DNA from: Cenococcum geophilum 1.58
Taxonomy: Eukaryota; Ascomycota; Dothideomycetes; Gloniales; Gloniaceae
Assembly (NCBI GenBank): GCA_001692895.1
Contig: KV748300.1
Coordinates: forward strand, 1 to 64,000
DNA: 64,000 nucleotides
Direction: 5' to 3'
Part shown: positions 10,461 to 22,630 of the stretch, piece by piece
Layout of the letters: every line of letters starts with the position of its first letter
Position numbering within the stretch: position 1 is the first letter of the stretch
The notes under the pieces: generated by a model
What the model saw: only the letters and a program-made list of their open reading frames with translations
Databases searched by the model: none
What the model was told of the DNA's origin: nothing
Program-made: the position numbers and the translations under genes

Positions 10461-12991
10461 TAATTAAGTACTACTTTATTGCTTTTAGCTTATCCGTTAA
10501 TTAATAGTAAAGGGGGCTATAGCCTAGCGAGTTATTGGCCTCTAATTAAATCTTATAATTATATATTTAGTAGGGGGGTAACTTATCTAAGGCCGCCTTT
10601 AAGAATATATCCTTATAGCCTATATAAATGGTAGAAAAAGGCGTTTAACTAGTTCCTTATTGGTTTCCTTATCTAGCCTTTCCTCTCTATTATTAATAAT
10701 TTAGTTAATCTTATATAGGCTTATTATAAAGACCTTATTATCCTTCCGGTACATATTAAAGTGGAACGCTATAGCGCTAATTATAGCGATGTTTATGGTA
10801 GGGGGGTTAACTAATAATAGGGGCGTATATGACTTTAGGGACTTTTAGGGTATTAGCGTTATTATTACTCTTTTTAGCTCCTATTACATCTTTTGGAGGT
10901 TATCCCTTATATCCTATTAATACGTTCTTTTCTATAACAGTTAAATCTATACGATTTAGACGTTATCTATATTATTATCTATCCCGCTTTCGTATATAAA
11001 GTCCTCTTTAAACGTAGCGCTTTAGAAGAGTATCTTTATTAGTACGGAGTTCTTTCTAGCTTCGCGGCGGGCGTCCTCTTAGGTAAAGGCTAGGTTACGG
11101 GCCCGAACATCCTACTGGTAGGTAGAGTTAGCCCTTACGGCTAGTATCTTACGGTTAGTTTAGATCTCCCTAATAAAGATGGGTAACATTAGTCTATCCT
11201 CTAGCTAAATAAACTATCTTTTTTTTATATTTAACTAAATATTAAAATAGAACATTTATTTTCGTCTAAGGATTATATTATAGGACCCTAGGTTTAGGAT
11301 GCAAAAGGGGATGCCGTATTAGCGTTATCCATTAAGAGTAATATATAACTTTAAGATGTGGGTAACGGGCTAACCGGCTTAGCCGTTATAGCCCTTTACC
11401 TAGATAGGCTTCTCTAGTTAGATAGCTTCTATATTTAGAAACTTAGCAACATTATTTATATAGGTAGTATTTATAAAGGCGAAGCTATTTACTCTAGTAT
11501 TAATAAGGGTGGTTATATTAACTCTATATCTATTTTAAGATACTATATATAGAACCGTAAAATACTTTCCACCTATTAACTAACTAAGATTAATCTCTTT
11601 AAGATTAATAGGGTACCCTAGGGGGGAGTCTTTCCCTAGGGTTCTTTTTTTCCTAACTTATTAGACGTTTTTCCTTCCTCTATCTCCTTAATATTGCCTA
11701 TATCCTTTAGCTCCGGGCAGGATAAGATAAAGTAACCTTACTTATTATAGTTAAAGCATATAGCCGAGGCAGGGTTAATTGGAGTATTACAGTGAATACT
11801 AGTTAATGGCGTGGTACGTAGCTAGTTGGGTAAGGCTTGCTAGTGCGTAGTTATAACCGCCTTTAGTATAAGAGTAGTTATAACTTATCTTTTTACTTTA
11901 GCTCCTATAGGTATAGCTAGCGAGTTCCGATTATTATAGAGTCGCTTCTACTAATTAGGGTAGGTATTAATCCGCTTTAGTTCTAAGTCTAATAATAGGC
12001 AATAAGCTGCGAGTTTTTTTATAGGTTAGTAGGTTATTTAAGGTTATAGTGATCTTTTCTTATAGCTGGATTATTTGCTTATTATATAGGTCTAATTGGT
12101 AGTTCTTAAGGGGAACCTAGCCTTCTCCTATAAGGTATAAGAATTAAGTTTAGAATTTAGTAAAGGGTTAGTTCGGTTTTATTATTAGGTAATTATAGTT
12201 ATAACAGGCATCCTATACTTTATTTAGGTTAATATAGATAGCCGCTAGATACTATATTATCTTATTAATAGATATAAATCGGATAGGGAAGTCGTCCTTA
12301 AACTTAGCTTAAAGGTGCCGTTAGGCGTCCCTAGTAGTTCGACCAAAGAGGTAGAGTATTTTAGCTTCTTTAGAAAGGAAATAGCTATAGTTAATATAGA
12401 GCTTTCCTTATACTTAAATCCTTTAATTCTTAAAGGTAGGGTCTATCCCATTAGACAGTGGTGGGGGGTTAGGGAGCTTAATAGACTTTAATTGCTTTAT
12501 TATTATATCCGTACTCCCTAGTATATTATATTTAGTAGAGTGGATAGGTTAGCTAGGGCTTTAAGAAGGGGAAGTTGGGCTATTTTATAGGGCTATAAGG
12601 CTTTCTAGGATCTCTTATAGGGTCTTTTATATATTTCTTGCTTTAAGATAATTGGCTTCCTAGCTGGCTGCAAGAGCGCGAATCTACTCGCGTATGTCTA
12701 TAATATTATCATTATCTTCAATTTCTAATCCTAATTGGATCTCAGGTTCCTCTTAGGTAGAGGCAGCTTTCCTAAAGTTCGTCGGTATTATACGCTTTAG
12801 TTTTAATTCTAGGGGTATAGGTCCAGTCCTATCTGGATTATAAGGTGGGATATTATCTAGGCCTTCCTAGGTAATGTAGAGTTGTTTTAGTGTCTAAGTA
12901 TAGCGTGTTAATACGTTGTTGCAGACGAAGTTTCTTTAGGGTGGGATATTATTAAGGCCTTCCTAGGTAAGGTAGGGAGAGCTTAGTATAA

Positions 12992-13202
12992 TATCACGGC
13001 TTAAATAAATGCCTCTAAACCAAAGCTTAAACGAATACTATATTACGAAGATACTAAGCTAAAGAGAAGGAAAAGGGGTCACTAGGACCGATGTAAATTA
13101 ATATATAGGGTAAGCCGCTAAGGCGCTAGCTTTAGGCGGGCCAATCGCAGGTCGGTAGAATTTGGTAGAATTTGGTAGGTAACGTGCGATAGCGCCGTTA
13201 CA
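12992..13202 (-). mobile_element. Gypsy-1 5' LTR (211 bp)
   Basis: Reverse complement of the 211-bp LTRs at 15079 and 22420. The edge TGTAACGGCG lies at 13202 and the other edge at 12992. Same length as both Gypsy-2 LTRs. Confidence 0.88.
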
Positions 13203-14150
13203 GTTATACAGCTTGCTTAATTACCGCGATTAGGAGGAACCTGCGGATATTTGGATTAACTCAGGCGCCTCTAAATGGTAAAGGTGGCTAATTTTTACTA
13301 AGCAATCGAATAATTGTAGTTATACTAATGCGGCTAGAGGAAAAGCTAACTCTCTTTAGTAATAAGTTATAGTGGTTAATCTACAACGTCTTTGGTATTA
13401 TAGTAAGCCGCTATATAATATTTTAAGAGCTTTATTTAGCTGGCTAGATAAGGAAGCGGGTAAGCTAATTAAATAGATCCTCTTGTTATAGAGCTTAGAG
13501 AGTAGCTTATAGAAAATAGTATTACTAGGTAGCCCTTAAGTGTAGCTTTTACGATCGTAATATATATTTCGTCATTATATTATAGTATACCGCTGATTAA
13601 TTAGTATTTATAGATAAGTTAGGTATAGATTCGAAGATAGGTATATAGAAGACTAGCTAGGCTCCCTCTGGTATTATACCTATATTATATACGCCATATA
13701 ATTAGGGTAAGACGAGGCTTAATATACTGCCTGCGTATACTATTAATGGTGTACTAGTAGCCTTAGTATATAAAGGCTTAATAAATGGCGAAGGCTTTAA
13801 GTTCTAGGTGGCAAATACTCTTCTACTATAGTATAATCGCTTTCCTACTAAGCGATTAATAGTAGTTATAGATAACGCCAGCTTTTATTACTTAGAGAGG
13901 ATATAAGCTCTCTTTAACGCCTTTAGCGTTAAGCTTATATATTTGTCTATATACTTACCTAATTTAAATCTAATTAAAGAGTTTTTTAGAAAGCTAAAAG
14001 CTTTTATTTAAAGGGAGTGGTTTTCTTAGGTAGAGCACCCTAAAAGCTTTAACTATAGCTTTAAAGCCTTTCTTCTTTAGAGTATAGATAAGGTTAGTAG
14101 TAAAAGCAAAAGCGTAAGAGGATATTTCCAATATAGTGGGTATAATTGCT
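13203..14150 (+). pseudogene. Tc1/mariner-type DDE transposase remnant
   Basis: A decayed frame shows the DDE_3-type core: FIDKLGIDSK near 13607-13636 (first Asp), VVIDNASFYYLERI near 13862-13903 (second Asp) and YLPNLNLIKEFFRKLKAFI near 13957-14012 (Glu), with about 36 residues between second Asp and Glu. Several in-frame TAG codons make it inactive. The N-terminal helix-turn-helix part is not clear, and Gypsy-1's LTR abuts its left side, so it may be truncated. Subfamily (Ant1/Fot-like or other) cannot be decided by eye. Confidence 0.78.
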
Positions 14151-14194
14151 AAGGTTTTTGGTATAAGGGAAGATCGATTTTTAGTAGCGTTTTT

Positions 14195-14385
14195 AATTAT
14201 ATATAGGTGTCTTTATTACTATAGAGGCTTTAGCAGTAATAAAGATATCCTATATTTTATTAGTTAAGATTATATATATCTTAAAAAAAACCCTATATAG
14301 GGCGTCTTTACTACCGTAGGGGCGCTAGTAGTAATAGAGACACCCTATATTCTGCTAATTATATATATCTTAAAAACTTCCTTTA
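14195..14385. repeat. Two related palindromic units downstream of the transposase
   Basis: Two roughly 85-bp units, each with inverted arms (GTGTCTTTATTACT / AGTAATAAAGATA; CGTCTTTACTAC / GTAGTAATAGAGACAC) followed by a shared ATTATATATATCTTAAAA stretch. Position suggests the right terminal or subterminal repeats of the Tc1/mariner element. No matching left end was found. Confidence 0.55.
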
Positions 14386-14389
14386 AACT

Positions 14390-15078
14390 AAGTACGGCGC
14401 TTATTTGCCTACTTCTTTAAATCCTTCTATAGCCGCCTTATAATACCTAATTTAATACTAGCCTTTATAAGCTCCTTAACAGAATTAGCGCTATTAGATT
14501 TATTATATAGAAGCTCTAAGTCCCATTTTAGATCGCGGACAATTTCATATACCGCCTTAAAGTTAGCCTCCTAGTTAAGATTACTAGATATACTCTGCTT
14601 CTAATATATAAAGAACTCCTCTAAATCCCTTACGTAGTTAATACCTTATAGATAGCGAATTAGTAATATAGGTAAGGATAATAACGTTAGTCGGCTTACT
14701 GGTATAGGAGATTTCTAATTTAGTATTAGGCTTATAGAACTAACGTAAAAGTAATTAATAACGCCTAGAGTACTAGTAGTAGAGCTCTTGCCAGAGGCTA
14801 ATTGACATGCTCTTTTATTATTATTTCCTTCCTTTACTACTCTTTTAGTAAGCCGCATAGCAAGCTTATAAGGTAGATTCTGAATATTCGCAATACCCTA
14901 CTAGATACCAGTTACCTATTCTCTTAAGTCCTTATCTATTAATTTAATATTTACCTGGCTAAGAATATAGCACTAATTAACATTTGGGCAGCGCTTCTTA
15001 TAACGCCAAAATCTAATAAGCTTAACCCGTAATCTTATTAAATTGGTAGCATTAGCGGTAGGGACGTAAGGCGTTAAG
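14390..15078 (-). pseudogene. Unrecognised coding remnant, minus strand
   Basis: On the minus strand a frame with few stops runs for about 220 codons, from the Gypsy-2 target site leftwards, containing stretches such as RLRVKLIRFWRYKKRCPNVN, a Lys/Arg-rich KRVVKEGNNNKRACQLASGK and a hydrophobic, Leu/Ile-rich part. Stops are mostly TAG/TAA as RIP would make. I do not recognise a family. Gypsy-2 is inserted at its upstream side, so any start lies beyond 22631. It could be a repeat-borne ORF of the Tc1 neighbour or an unrelated transposon protein. Confidence 0.35.
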
Positions 15079-15289
15079 TGTAACGGCGCTATCGCATGTT
15101 ACCTGCCAAATTCTACCATATTCTGCCGACCTGCGATTAGCCCGCCTAAAGCTAGCGCCTTAGCGGCTTACCCTATATATTTGTTTACATCGGTTTTAGC
15201 AACCCCTTTTCCTTCTCTTTAGCTTAGTATCTTTATAATATAGCATTCGTTTAAGCTTCGGTTTAAAGGTATTTATTTAAGCCGTAACA
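15079..15289 (+). mobile_element. Gypsy-2 5' LTR
   Basis: Starts TGTAACGGCGCTATCGCA and ends AAGCCGTAACA; the same length as the 3' LTR. Differences from the 3' LTR are transitions only. Confidence 0.92.
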
Positions 15290-16225
15290 TTATATTAAGC
15301 TCTCCCTACCTTACCTGGGAAGGCCTTAATAATATCCCACCCTAAAGAAACTTCGTCTGCAATAACGCATTAACGTACTATACTTAGACACTAAAACAAC
15401 TCTATATTATCTGGGAAGGCCTAGATAATATCCTACCTTATAAGCTAAATAGGACTAGACCTATACCCCCGGAATTAAAACTAAAGCGTATAATACCAAT
15501 AAACCTTAGGAAGCTAACAATGGCACCTAAAGCAAGCTTATTTAAAAGAGCTGCCTTTACCTGAGAGGAACCTAAGATCTAATTAGGATTAGAAATTGAA
15601 GACAATAATAATATTATAGATATACGCGAGCAGATTCGCGCCCTTATAGCTAGCTAGGAAGCTAATTATCTTAAAGCAAGAAATATATAAGAGGCCCTAT
15701 AAGAGATCCTAGAAAGCCTTGCGGCCCTATAAAATAGCCTAGCTTCCCCTTCTTAAAGCCCTAGCTGACCTATTTACTCTACTAAATATAATACACTAGG
15801 GAGTACGGATATAATAACGAAGTAATTAAAGTCTGTTAAGCTCCCTGACCCCCCACTACTATCTAATAGGATAGACCCTACCTTTAAGAATTGGAGGATT
15901 TAAGTACAAGGAAAGCTCCGTGTTAACTATAACCATTTCCTTTCTAAAGAAGCTAAAATACTTTACCTCTTTGGTTAAACTACTAGGGATGCCTAATAGC
16001 ACCTTTAAGCTAAGTTTAAGGACGACTCCCCTATCTAATTTATATNTATTAATAAGATAATACGGCACCTAGCGGCTATTTACGTTAACCTAAATAAAGT
16101 ATAGGATGCCCGTTATAACTATAATTACCTAATAATAAAACCAAACCAACCCTTTACTAAATTTTAGATTTAATTCCTATACCTTATAGGAGAAGGCTAG
16201 GTTCCCCTTAAGAACTACTAATTAG

Positions 16226-17572
16226 TAGTAGTTCTTTGATTAACGTCTAATACGGATCCTATCTTGGCCCACGCAGACTACTCCGTCATAGGGGGGAAAA
16301 CTTATAATTTACATAAAGAAAACCCTGCAGTTGGGGGAGGAAAAACCCTATAAGCAGCCTCAGTAGGATGAAAAACCCTGATTTGCCATGTTTGTATATA
16401 GCAGCGGCCCTACAGGCCTACTGCACGTCCTCCTCCTTAGATATTTTAAACTCCTTAGGAACCACTGCTTCCTTCTCTAGCTTATTAAAGCTAGGGTTCA
16501 CTACGTCCCAGCTAGGCCTTACTAATCGATTGCTGTGTCTTATTGTCTCTTTATGTCCCATATCTTACCCATCCCCTATATACTATCTCTTATATAGACC
16601 ACTGCCATATACGCCTTGCCTCCCCCCCCCTAGAGTTATTGAAGGCGTAAGGGGGATTCATCTATTCTAACTACCGTAATACTAATAAGCGAGCGGGATA
16701 TTGTGTATTTGGGTATCTTTTATACCTAGGCCCTAGCTAGGCCCTCTCTAAGGGTCACCACTCCATCTATTATTCACACGCTTGCGGAGAAGAGGATTAA
16801 TTAATCTGATTGGTGGGTACGGGCTTAAAGGCATCAATTGAGAATGGGTATATTCGCAAGGCCATTTGCAGGGGATTGCCCTGCCTTGACTAAACGTGAT
16901 GCCCATGGACCCGTGCGCAAGCATATCGCTGCAGTATCTATTTACAAAGCCCAAAATATGCAACTAAAGAAAAAGGTGCGGGTGGGAGGGAAAGCAAGCA
17001 AGCAAGGCTCAATTTTGTGAATGTTAATGATGTTGGTGTTGCTGAGATGCAGGGGTGCTGCTGCAGTGCTCGCTTAGCCACATAGACATGTCCATTAAAA
17101 GGAGATAGGGAAAACCGTGGGTCGCAATCCAAGCTGCTAAGTAGTATTTAGTAGTTAAAAACGGCGAGTAACCGCATGCTCCGCGGGCGACTACCCTGGG
17201 GGTTAGGAGGGGCCGTATATTTACTCGTTTGTTCATTCGCTCGTACGCTTATTCGTCCGTCAATATAAGGTCGTCGATGCTTTCTATTAGGGGCTAGGGG
17301 ATGCTTTTAAAAGCTGTTCATCCACGTTAGATTATATAGGTGCTTAGTAGGAGAACTAGTGGCTGTATTGTAAAGGGGTACCGTCAGTAGTGGTTTTCGA
17401 GATCTCACCATCCCATGTAAAAACTTTTCACTACGCCCCACGACGTATATAACCACCAGGTCCTACTTGCACGCGCTGTATAACGTCTCTACGTTGGCTC
17501 TAGGTCTAAACTTCAAAGACCTAGGTTTGTAGCCGTCACCACATACAGGTGCAGAATCCGTTTTCGACGGCT
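16226..17572 (-). mobile_element. SINE-B copy 2, minus strand, split by a DIRS terminal unit
   Basis: Flanked by a 16-bp target duplication AAGAACTACTAATTAG (16210-16225 and 17573-17588) in the gag region of Gypsy-2; the empty site is seen in Gypsy-1 near 12110. Its tail (TAGTAG) is on the left and the conserved head (ends CGACGGC) on the right, so it is a full-length copy of about 1 kb plus a 329-bp insertion at 16766-17094. The retained head matches copies 3 and 4. Confidence 0.92.
16766..17094 (-). mobile_element. Free 329-bp terminal unit (A2-B2) of the DIRS-like element
   Basis: 329 bp from TCTATTATTCACACGC to GACATGTCCA, the same length as the units at 54207-54535 and 61184-61512. It is the best preserved copy, with little RIP. 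It interrupts SINE-B copy 2 at a site that is intact in copy 4 (near 62285). Read in the DIRS direction the left flank is CTTTTAA. TCCAT occurs at both edges, but CCA is part of the element in other copies, so a real target duplication is doubtful. No protein is encoded. Confidence 0.85.
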
Positions 17573-20500
17573 AAGAACTACTAATTAGACCTATACAATA
17601 AGCTAACAATCCGGCTATAAGAAAAGATCGCTATAACCTTAAATAACCTACTAACCTATAAAAGACTTATAGCTTGTTGCCTATTATTAGACTTAGAACT
17701 AAAGTAAATTAACGCCTACCCTAATTAGTAAAAGCAACTCCATAATAATTAGAACTCGCTAGCTATACTTATAGAAGCTAGAGCAGGAAGATAAGTTATA
17801 ACTACTCTTATACTAAAGGCGGTTATAACTACGTACTAGCGAGCCTCGCCTAACTAGCTACGTACTACGCTATTAACTAGTATTCGCCGTAATAATCCAA
17901 TTAACCCTGCCTCGGCTACGTGCTTTAACTGCAATAAGTAAGGTTACTTTATCTTATCCTACCCAGAGCTAAAGAATATATGCAATATTAAGGAGATAGA
18001 GGAAAGAGAAACGTCTAATAAGTTAGGAAAAAAAGAACCCTAGGGAAAGACTCCCCCCTAGGGTACCCTATTAATCTTAAAGAGATTAATCTTAGTTAGT
18101 TAATGGGTGGAAAGTATTTTATAGTTCTATATATAGTATCTTAAAATAGATATAGAGTTAATATAACCGCCCTTATTAACACTAGAGTAAATAGCTTCGC
18201 CTTTATAAATACTACCTATATAAATAATGTTGCTAAGTTTTTAAATACAGAAGCTATCTAACTAGAGAAGCCTGTTTAGGTAAAGGGCTATAATAGCTAA
18301 GCTAGTCGGCCCGTTACCTACGTCTTAAAGTTACATATCGCTCTTAATAGATAACGCTAATATAGTATCCCCTTTTATATCCTAGACCTAGGGTCCTACA
18401 ATATAATCCTTAGACGAAAATGGATGTCCTATTTTAATATTTGGTTAAATATATAAAAAAGACGGTTTATCTAGCCAGAGGATAGACTAAGGTTGCCCTC
18501 CTTTATTAGGGAGATCTAAACTAACCATAAGATACTAGCTATAAGGGCTAACCCTACCTACTAGTAGGATGTCTAGGCCCGTGACCTAGCCTTTACCTAA
18601 GAGGACGCCCGCTATAAAGCTGGAAAGAACTCCGTACTAATAAAGATACTCTCCTAAAGCGCTATATTTAAAGAGGACTCTATATATAGAAGCGGGATAG
18701 ATAATAACGTAAATAATGTCTAAATTATATAGATCTAACCGTTATAGAAAAGAACGTATTAATAGGATATAAGGGATAACCTCTAAAAGATGTAATAGGA
18801 GCTAAAAGGAGTAATAATAACGCTAGTACCCTAGAAGTCCCTAAAGTTATATACGCCCCTATTATTAGTTAACCCCCCTACCATAAACATTGCCGTAATT
18901 AGCGCTATAGCGTTTTACTTTAATATATACCGGAAGGATAATAAGGTCTTTACAACGAGCCTATATAAGATTAACCGAATTATTAATAATAGAGAGGAAA
19001 GGCTAGATAAGGAAACTAATAAGGAACTAGTTAAATGCCTCCTTTTTACCATTTATATAGGCTATAAGGATGCATTCTTAAAGGCGGCCTTAAATAAGTT
19101 ACCCCCCTACTAGACGTATAATTATAAGATTTAATTAGAGGCCAATAACTCGCTAGGCTATAGCCCCCTTTACCATTAATTAACGGATAAGCTAAAAGCA
19201 ATAAAGTAGTACTTAATTAATAACCTGGATAAAGGGTTTATTAAGCTAAGTTAAGCCCCTTTTACTTCCCCTATCCTATTTATAAAAAAGCCTAATAGAG
19301 GCCTTTATTTTTATATCGACTATTAAAAGCTAAATACTATTACTTAAAAGGACCGGTATCCTATTTCTTTAATTAACAAAACCCTTATATATCTAAGCTA
19401 GGTAAAGATCTTTACCAAACTTAATATCCGCTAAGCTTTCTATTAAATTAAAATAAACCCTGCATCTAAAGATTTAATAATATTCTATACCCGCTATAGT
19501 TCCTATAAATACAAAGTTCTTCCTTTTAGACTAATAAACGGACTAGCTATGTACTAAAGGTATATAAATAACGTTCTTTTTAATTACCTTAACAAATTCT
19601 GTATAGTATACCTAGACGACATTCTTATATACTTAGACAACGAACTTAAGCATTAAGTTTATATTAAGAAGGTCTTAGAAAGACTACAGAACGCGGGCTT
19701 ATAAGTTAATATTAAGAAATATAAGTTTAGGGTAAAACGTATAAAATACCTTAGGTTTATCGTAACTATAAAAGGAATTAAGGTTAACCCTAAAAAGGTA
19801 GAGGTAATCCATAACTAGAAGCCCCCTTATACAGTAAAAGGAATCTAGTCCTTCCTTAGTTTTTATAATTTCTACTACTAGTTTATCCGTGACTACGGAA
19901 TTATAGCAAAACCTCTTATACGACTAACTAGGAAGGACACGCCTTTTATCTTTAATAATAGCTGCATAGAGGCCTTTAAAGAGGTAAAGGATTGGCTTAT
20001 CTCTTCCCTAATCCTTTATTACTATAATCTAAACCTTAAATTAATGCTAGAAATAGACGCCTTTAATAGGGTTATAGCGGGAATCCTATCACAGTTACAT
20101 CCAAACGGTAAATAGTACCCTATGGCTTTCTTCTTAAAGATAATAGACCCGGCTAAGTGTAACTATAAAGTACACAATAAAGAAATGCTAGCTATTATTT
20201 AATTACTCTTCTAATAGCGCGCAGAGCTTAAAGGTATAAACTCCTAGATTAAGATATATACAGATTATAAAGCCCTAAAGTACTTTATAACTATAAAGCA
20301 GCTTATAGGGCGACAAGCTTAGTAGGCTAAAATACTCTCCTAATTCTTCTTTATAATTATATATTATTTTAGCAAGCAAAACTCTAAGGCTAATACCCTA
20401 ACCTAAAGAGAATAAAATATAGGACCCTAAGATAAGCTAAAGACCTAATATCAGACACGCGCCCTTCTCTATCTAGAATAGCTCAACCCACAGATTTTTA

Positions 20501-22170
20501 AGGAGCTAGGCTCTTAGCAAAACAAGCTAGCACTAATAGAGGAGTCCTTAGATAAGCCAATAGGGCTAATTAACTGCCTCCTAACTATAAACCGCACGGC
20601 TAACGCCTTAAGGGCCCTCCGCGAATAAGCCGTAAAAGAAGACCCTAATTTTAAGATAGAGAAAGGATTGCTCCTATACTAGGAGCGGCTTATAGTCCCT
20701 AATGTTAACAATCTACGGACCAAACTAATCCGCGAAGCTCATTACTAAGTCTTTACGGCATACCCTAGCAAGAACAAGACCCGTAAAATTATTAACTGCC
20801 GCTATTACTAGCCGAGAATAGTTATAGATATTAATTGATATATACGGAACTGCGAAGACTGCTAAAGAGCTATAATCCCATAGGATAAGACCCTAGGACT
20901 ACTTAAGCCACTCCTAATACTAGAGCGCCCTTAGTAGTATATCTTTATAGACTTCTATAAATTACCTAGGGACCGTAACGGATACGATATAGTTATAGTT
21001 ATAGTTAACCGCTTTAGTAAACGCCTGTTCTTAATTTTATATTATAAAAATATCAATACTAAAGAGGCAGCCTGGCTATATATCTATTACGTCTACCAAA
21101 TCTACGGACTACTAGATACTATTATATCTAATTATAGGCTATAGTTTATATCGGCCTTTTAGAATAAGTTTACCTAGATTCTAGGTATTAAGCTAAAGCT
21201 TTCTACAGCTTATTACCCCTAGATAGACGGTTAGACAGAGATTATAAATTAGTACCTGGACTAGAGGCTTAGGCCCTTTGTTAACTATTTCTAAAACAAC
21301 TAGTTTAAACTACTACCCTTAATAAACTACGCGCAAGTAACCCTACCCTACAACTCTACAGGGTTTGCCTCAATTCAGCTAGAAATGGGATACTTACCCC
21401 GCACAAGCTTTAACTGGAAAAGGCTAGAAGAACCCTAAACTGTATAAGAGAAGCTATCCTATACTAAGGCCTAATAGTACACCAAACAATTAAAGGAGGC
21501 CTAGACGGTAGCCCGCAAGAACCTAGAAAAAGCTTAGAGGTTAATAGAATAGTAGGCGAATAAACACCATTAAGAGCCCGATTTTGCCCCTAGCAATATA
21601 GTCTAGGTTATAATAAGGAATTAGAGGACTAAACGACCTAGCCATAAGCTAGACTACTAGATAGCAGAACCGTATAAGGTTCTTAAGAAGATAGGCAACT
21701 TATATAAGATAAAGCTCCTAGACTTAATTAGGGTTCACCCTATCTTCTTACTAGATAAGTTATAGAAAGCTATAAACGACCTATTACCTAGACAAAAGAA
21801 CGAGCCTCCCCTACTAGTTTAAGTAAACGGTAATAATAAATAGGAGGTTAACAAAATACTGGCCTATAAGATAGTATGGGGAGCGCTAAAATACCGTATC
21901 TAATGGAAGGGCTACAATTTTAACCTAACCTGGTACCCTACGTGGAACTTTATAGGCTGCCCCTAAAAGCTTAAAGAATTCTATAACTAATACCCTAATA
22001 CACCTAGACCCCTAAAGTACCTAGATAAATAAATGGAATGCTAGTATAATAAAGACAATAAGTTACCGGAAGAATATAGGGACAAAAACGCCCTAAAGCC
22101 CTAATACAGCTGTCTGCCAAATTCTGCCATATTCTGCCGTTTTCTGCCAGTACCGTAAAATTTCAAATGT

Positions 22171-22230
22171 CCAGGAACTTTAACCGCCGGTTAAAGTTGT
22201 CTAATTAGTTAGATCTGTGCTAAGACTTTT
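22171..22230 (+). other. Palindromic 3'-UTR module shared with Copia-B
   Basis: About 60 bp upstream of the Gypsy-2 3' LTR containing the palindrome AACTTTAACCGCCGGTTAAAGTT followed by GTCTAATTAGTTAGAT and CTAAGACTTTT. The same block occurs near 32707-32755 and, inverted, 38591-38652 in Copia-B. Function unknown. Confidence 0.7.
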
Positions 22231-22419
22231 AGCGGCTACTCTTTCTAGCCTAGTGCTTCCACTTAGCCTATAATCGCCCTTTATACTTAGTTAGGACGGA
22301 CTCGTGTCCCCTTTATCTCCTTATCTTATATTTTTATAATCCTACGTTTATAAGCCTAGTGCTACCCTATTTTTTCTAACTAAGCCTAAGGGTAGGCTTT
22401 CTTTCAAAGAGGGGGGTAA

Positions 22420-22630
22420 TGTAACGGCGCTATCGCACGTTACCTACCAAATTCTGCCATATTCTGCCAACCTGCGATTGGCCCGCCTAAAGCTAGCGCC
22501 TTGGCGGCTCACCCTATATATTTGTTTACATCGGTCCTAGCGACCCCTTTTCCTTCTCTTTAGCTTAGTATCTTCGTAATACAGCATTCGTTTAAGCTTT
22601 GGTTTAGAGGCATTTGTTTAAGCCATAACA
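22420..22630 (+). mobile_element. Gypsy-2 3' LTR
   Basis: Starts TGTAACGGCGCTATCGCA after a purine tract and ends AAGCCATAACA, followed by the TTAAG target duplication. Confidence 0.92.

Larger units (their letters stand above)
9443..13202 (-). mobile_element. Gypsy-1 chromovirus, minus strand, 3' part missing (fossil)
   Basis: Same family as Gypsy-2 (15079-22630), to which it aligns in reverse complement. From right to left: 5' LTR 12992-13202, gag with a CCHC knuckle (near 11700-11760), protease, and reverse transcriptase up to 9443, where it is cut against Copia-A. RNase H, integrase and the 3' LTR are absent. A SINE-like element is inserted at 9904-10460. It is broken by many RIP-type changes. 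Bases next to the LTR are GTTAT (13203-13207), but the partner flank is lost. Confidence 0.88.
15079..22630 (+). mobile_element. Gypsy-2 chromovirus with both LTRs (fossil, nested insertions)
   Basis: Both LTRs are 211 bp (15079-15289, 22420-22630) and the flanks share TTAAG (15074-15078, 22631-22635), a 5-bp target duplication. Parts in order: gag (about 15480-17990, CCHC knuckle near 17921), protease (about 18120-18420), reverse transcriptase (about 19200-19800, YLDD box near 19610), RNase H (about 20040-20420), integrase (about 20740-21400) and a chromodomain (about 21840-21990, ending in a WKGY...TWYPTWN pattern). A purine tract (AAAGAGGGGGG) precedes the 3' LTR. The LTRs differ at roughly 20 sites, all transitions as far as I can see, so divergence reflects RIP more than age. 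It looks structurally complete but is broken in many places. A SINE-like element sits in gag. Confidence 0.93.

Noticed and set aside
16766-17094. Helitron-like reading of the 329-bp unit (TC start, insertion between A and T, tandem units)
   Set aside because: No CTRR end or terminal hairpin, and the unit equals the split repeats of an element with reverse transcriptase and tyrosine recombinase, which explains it better.
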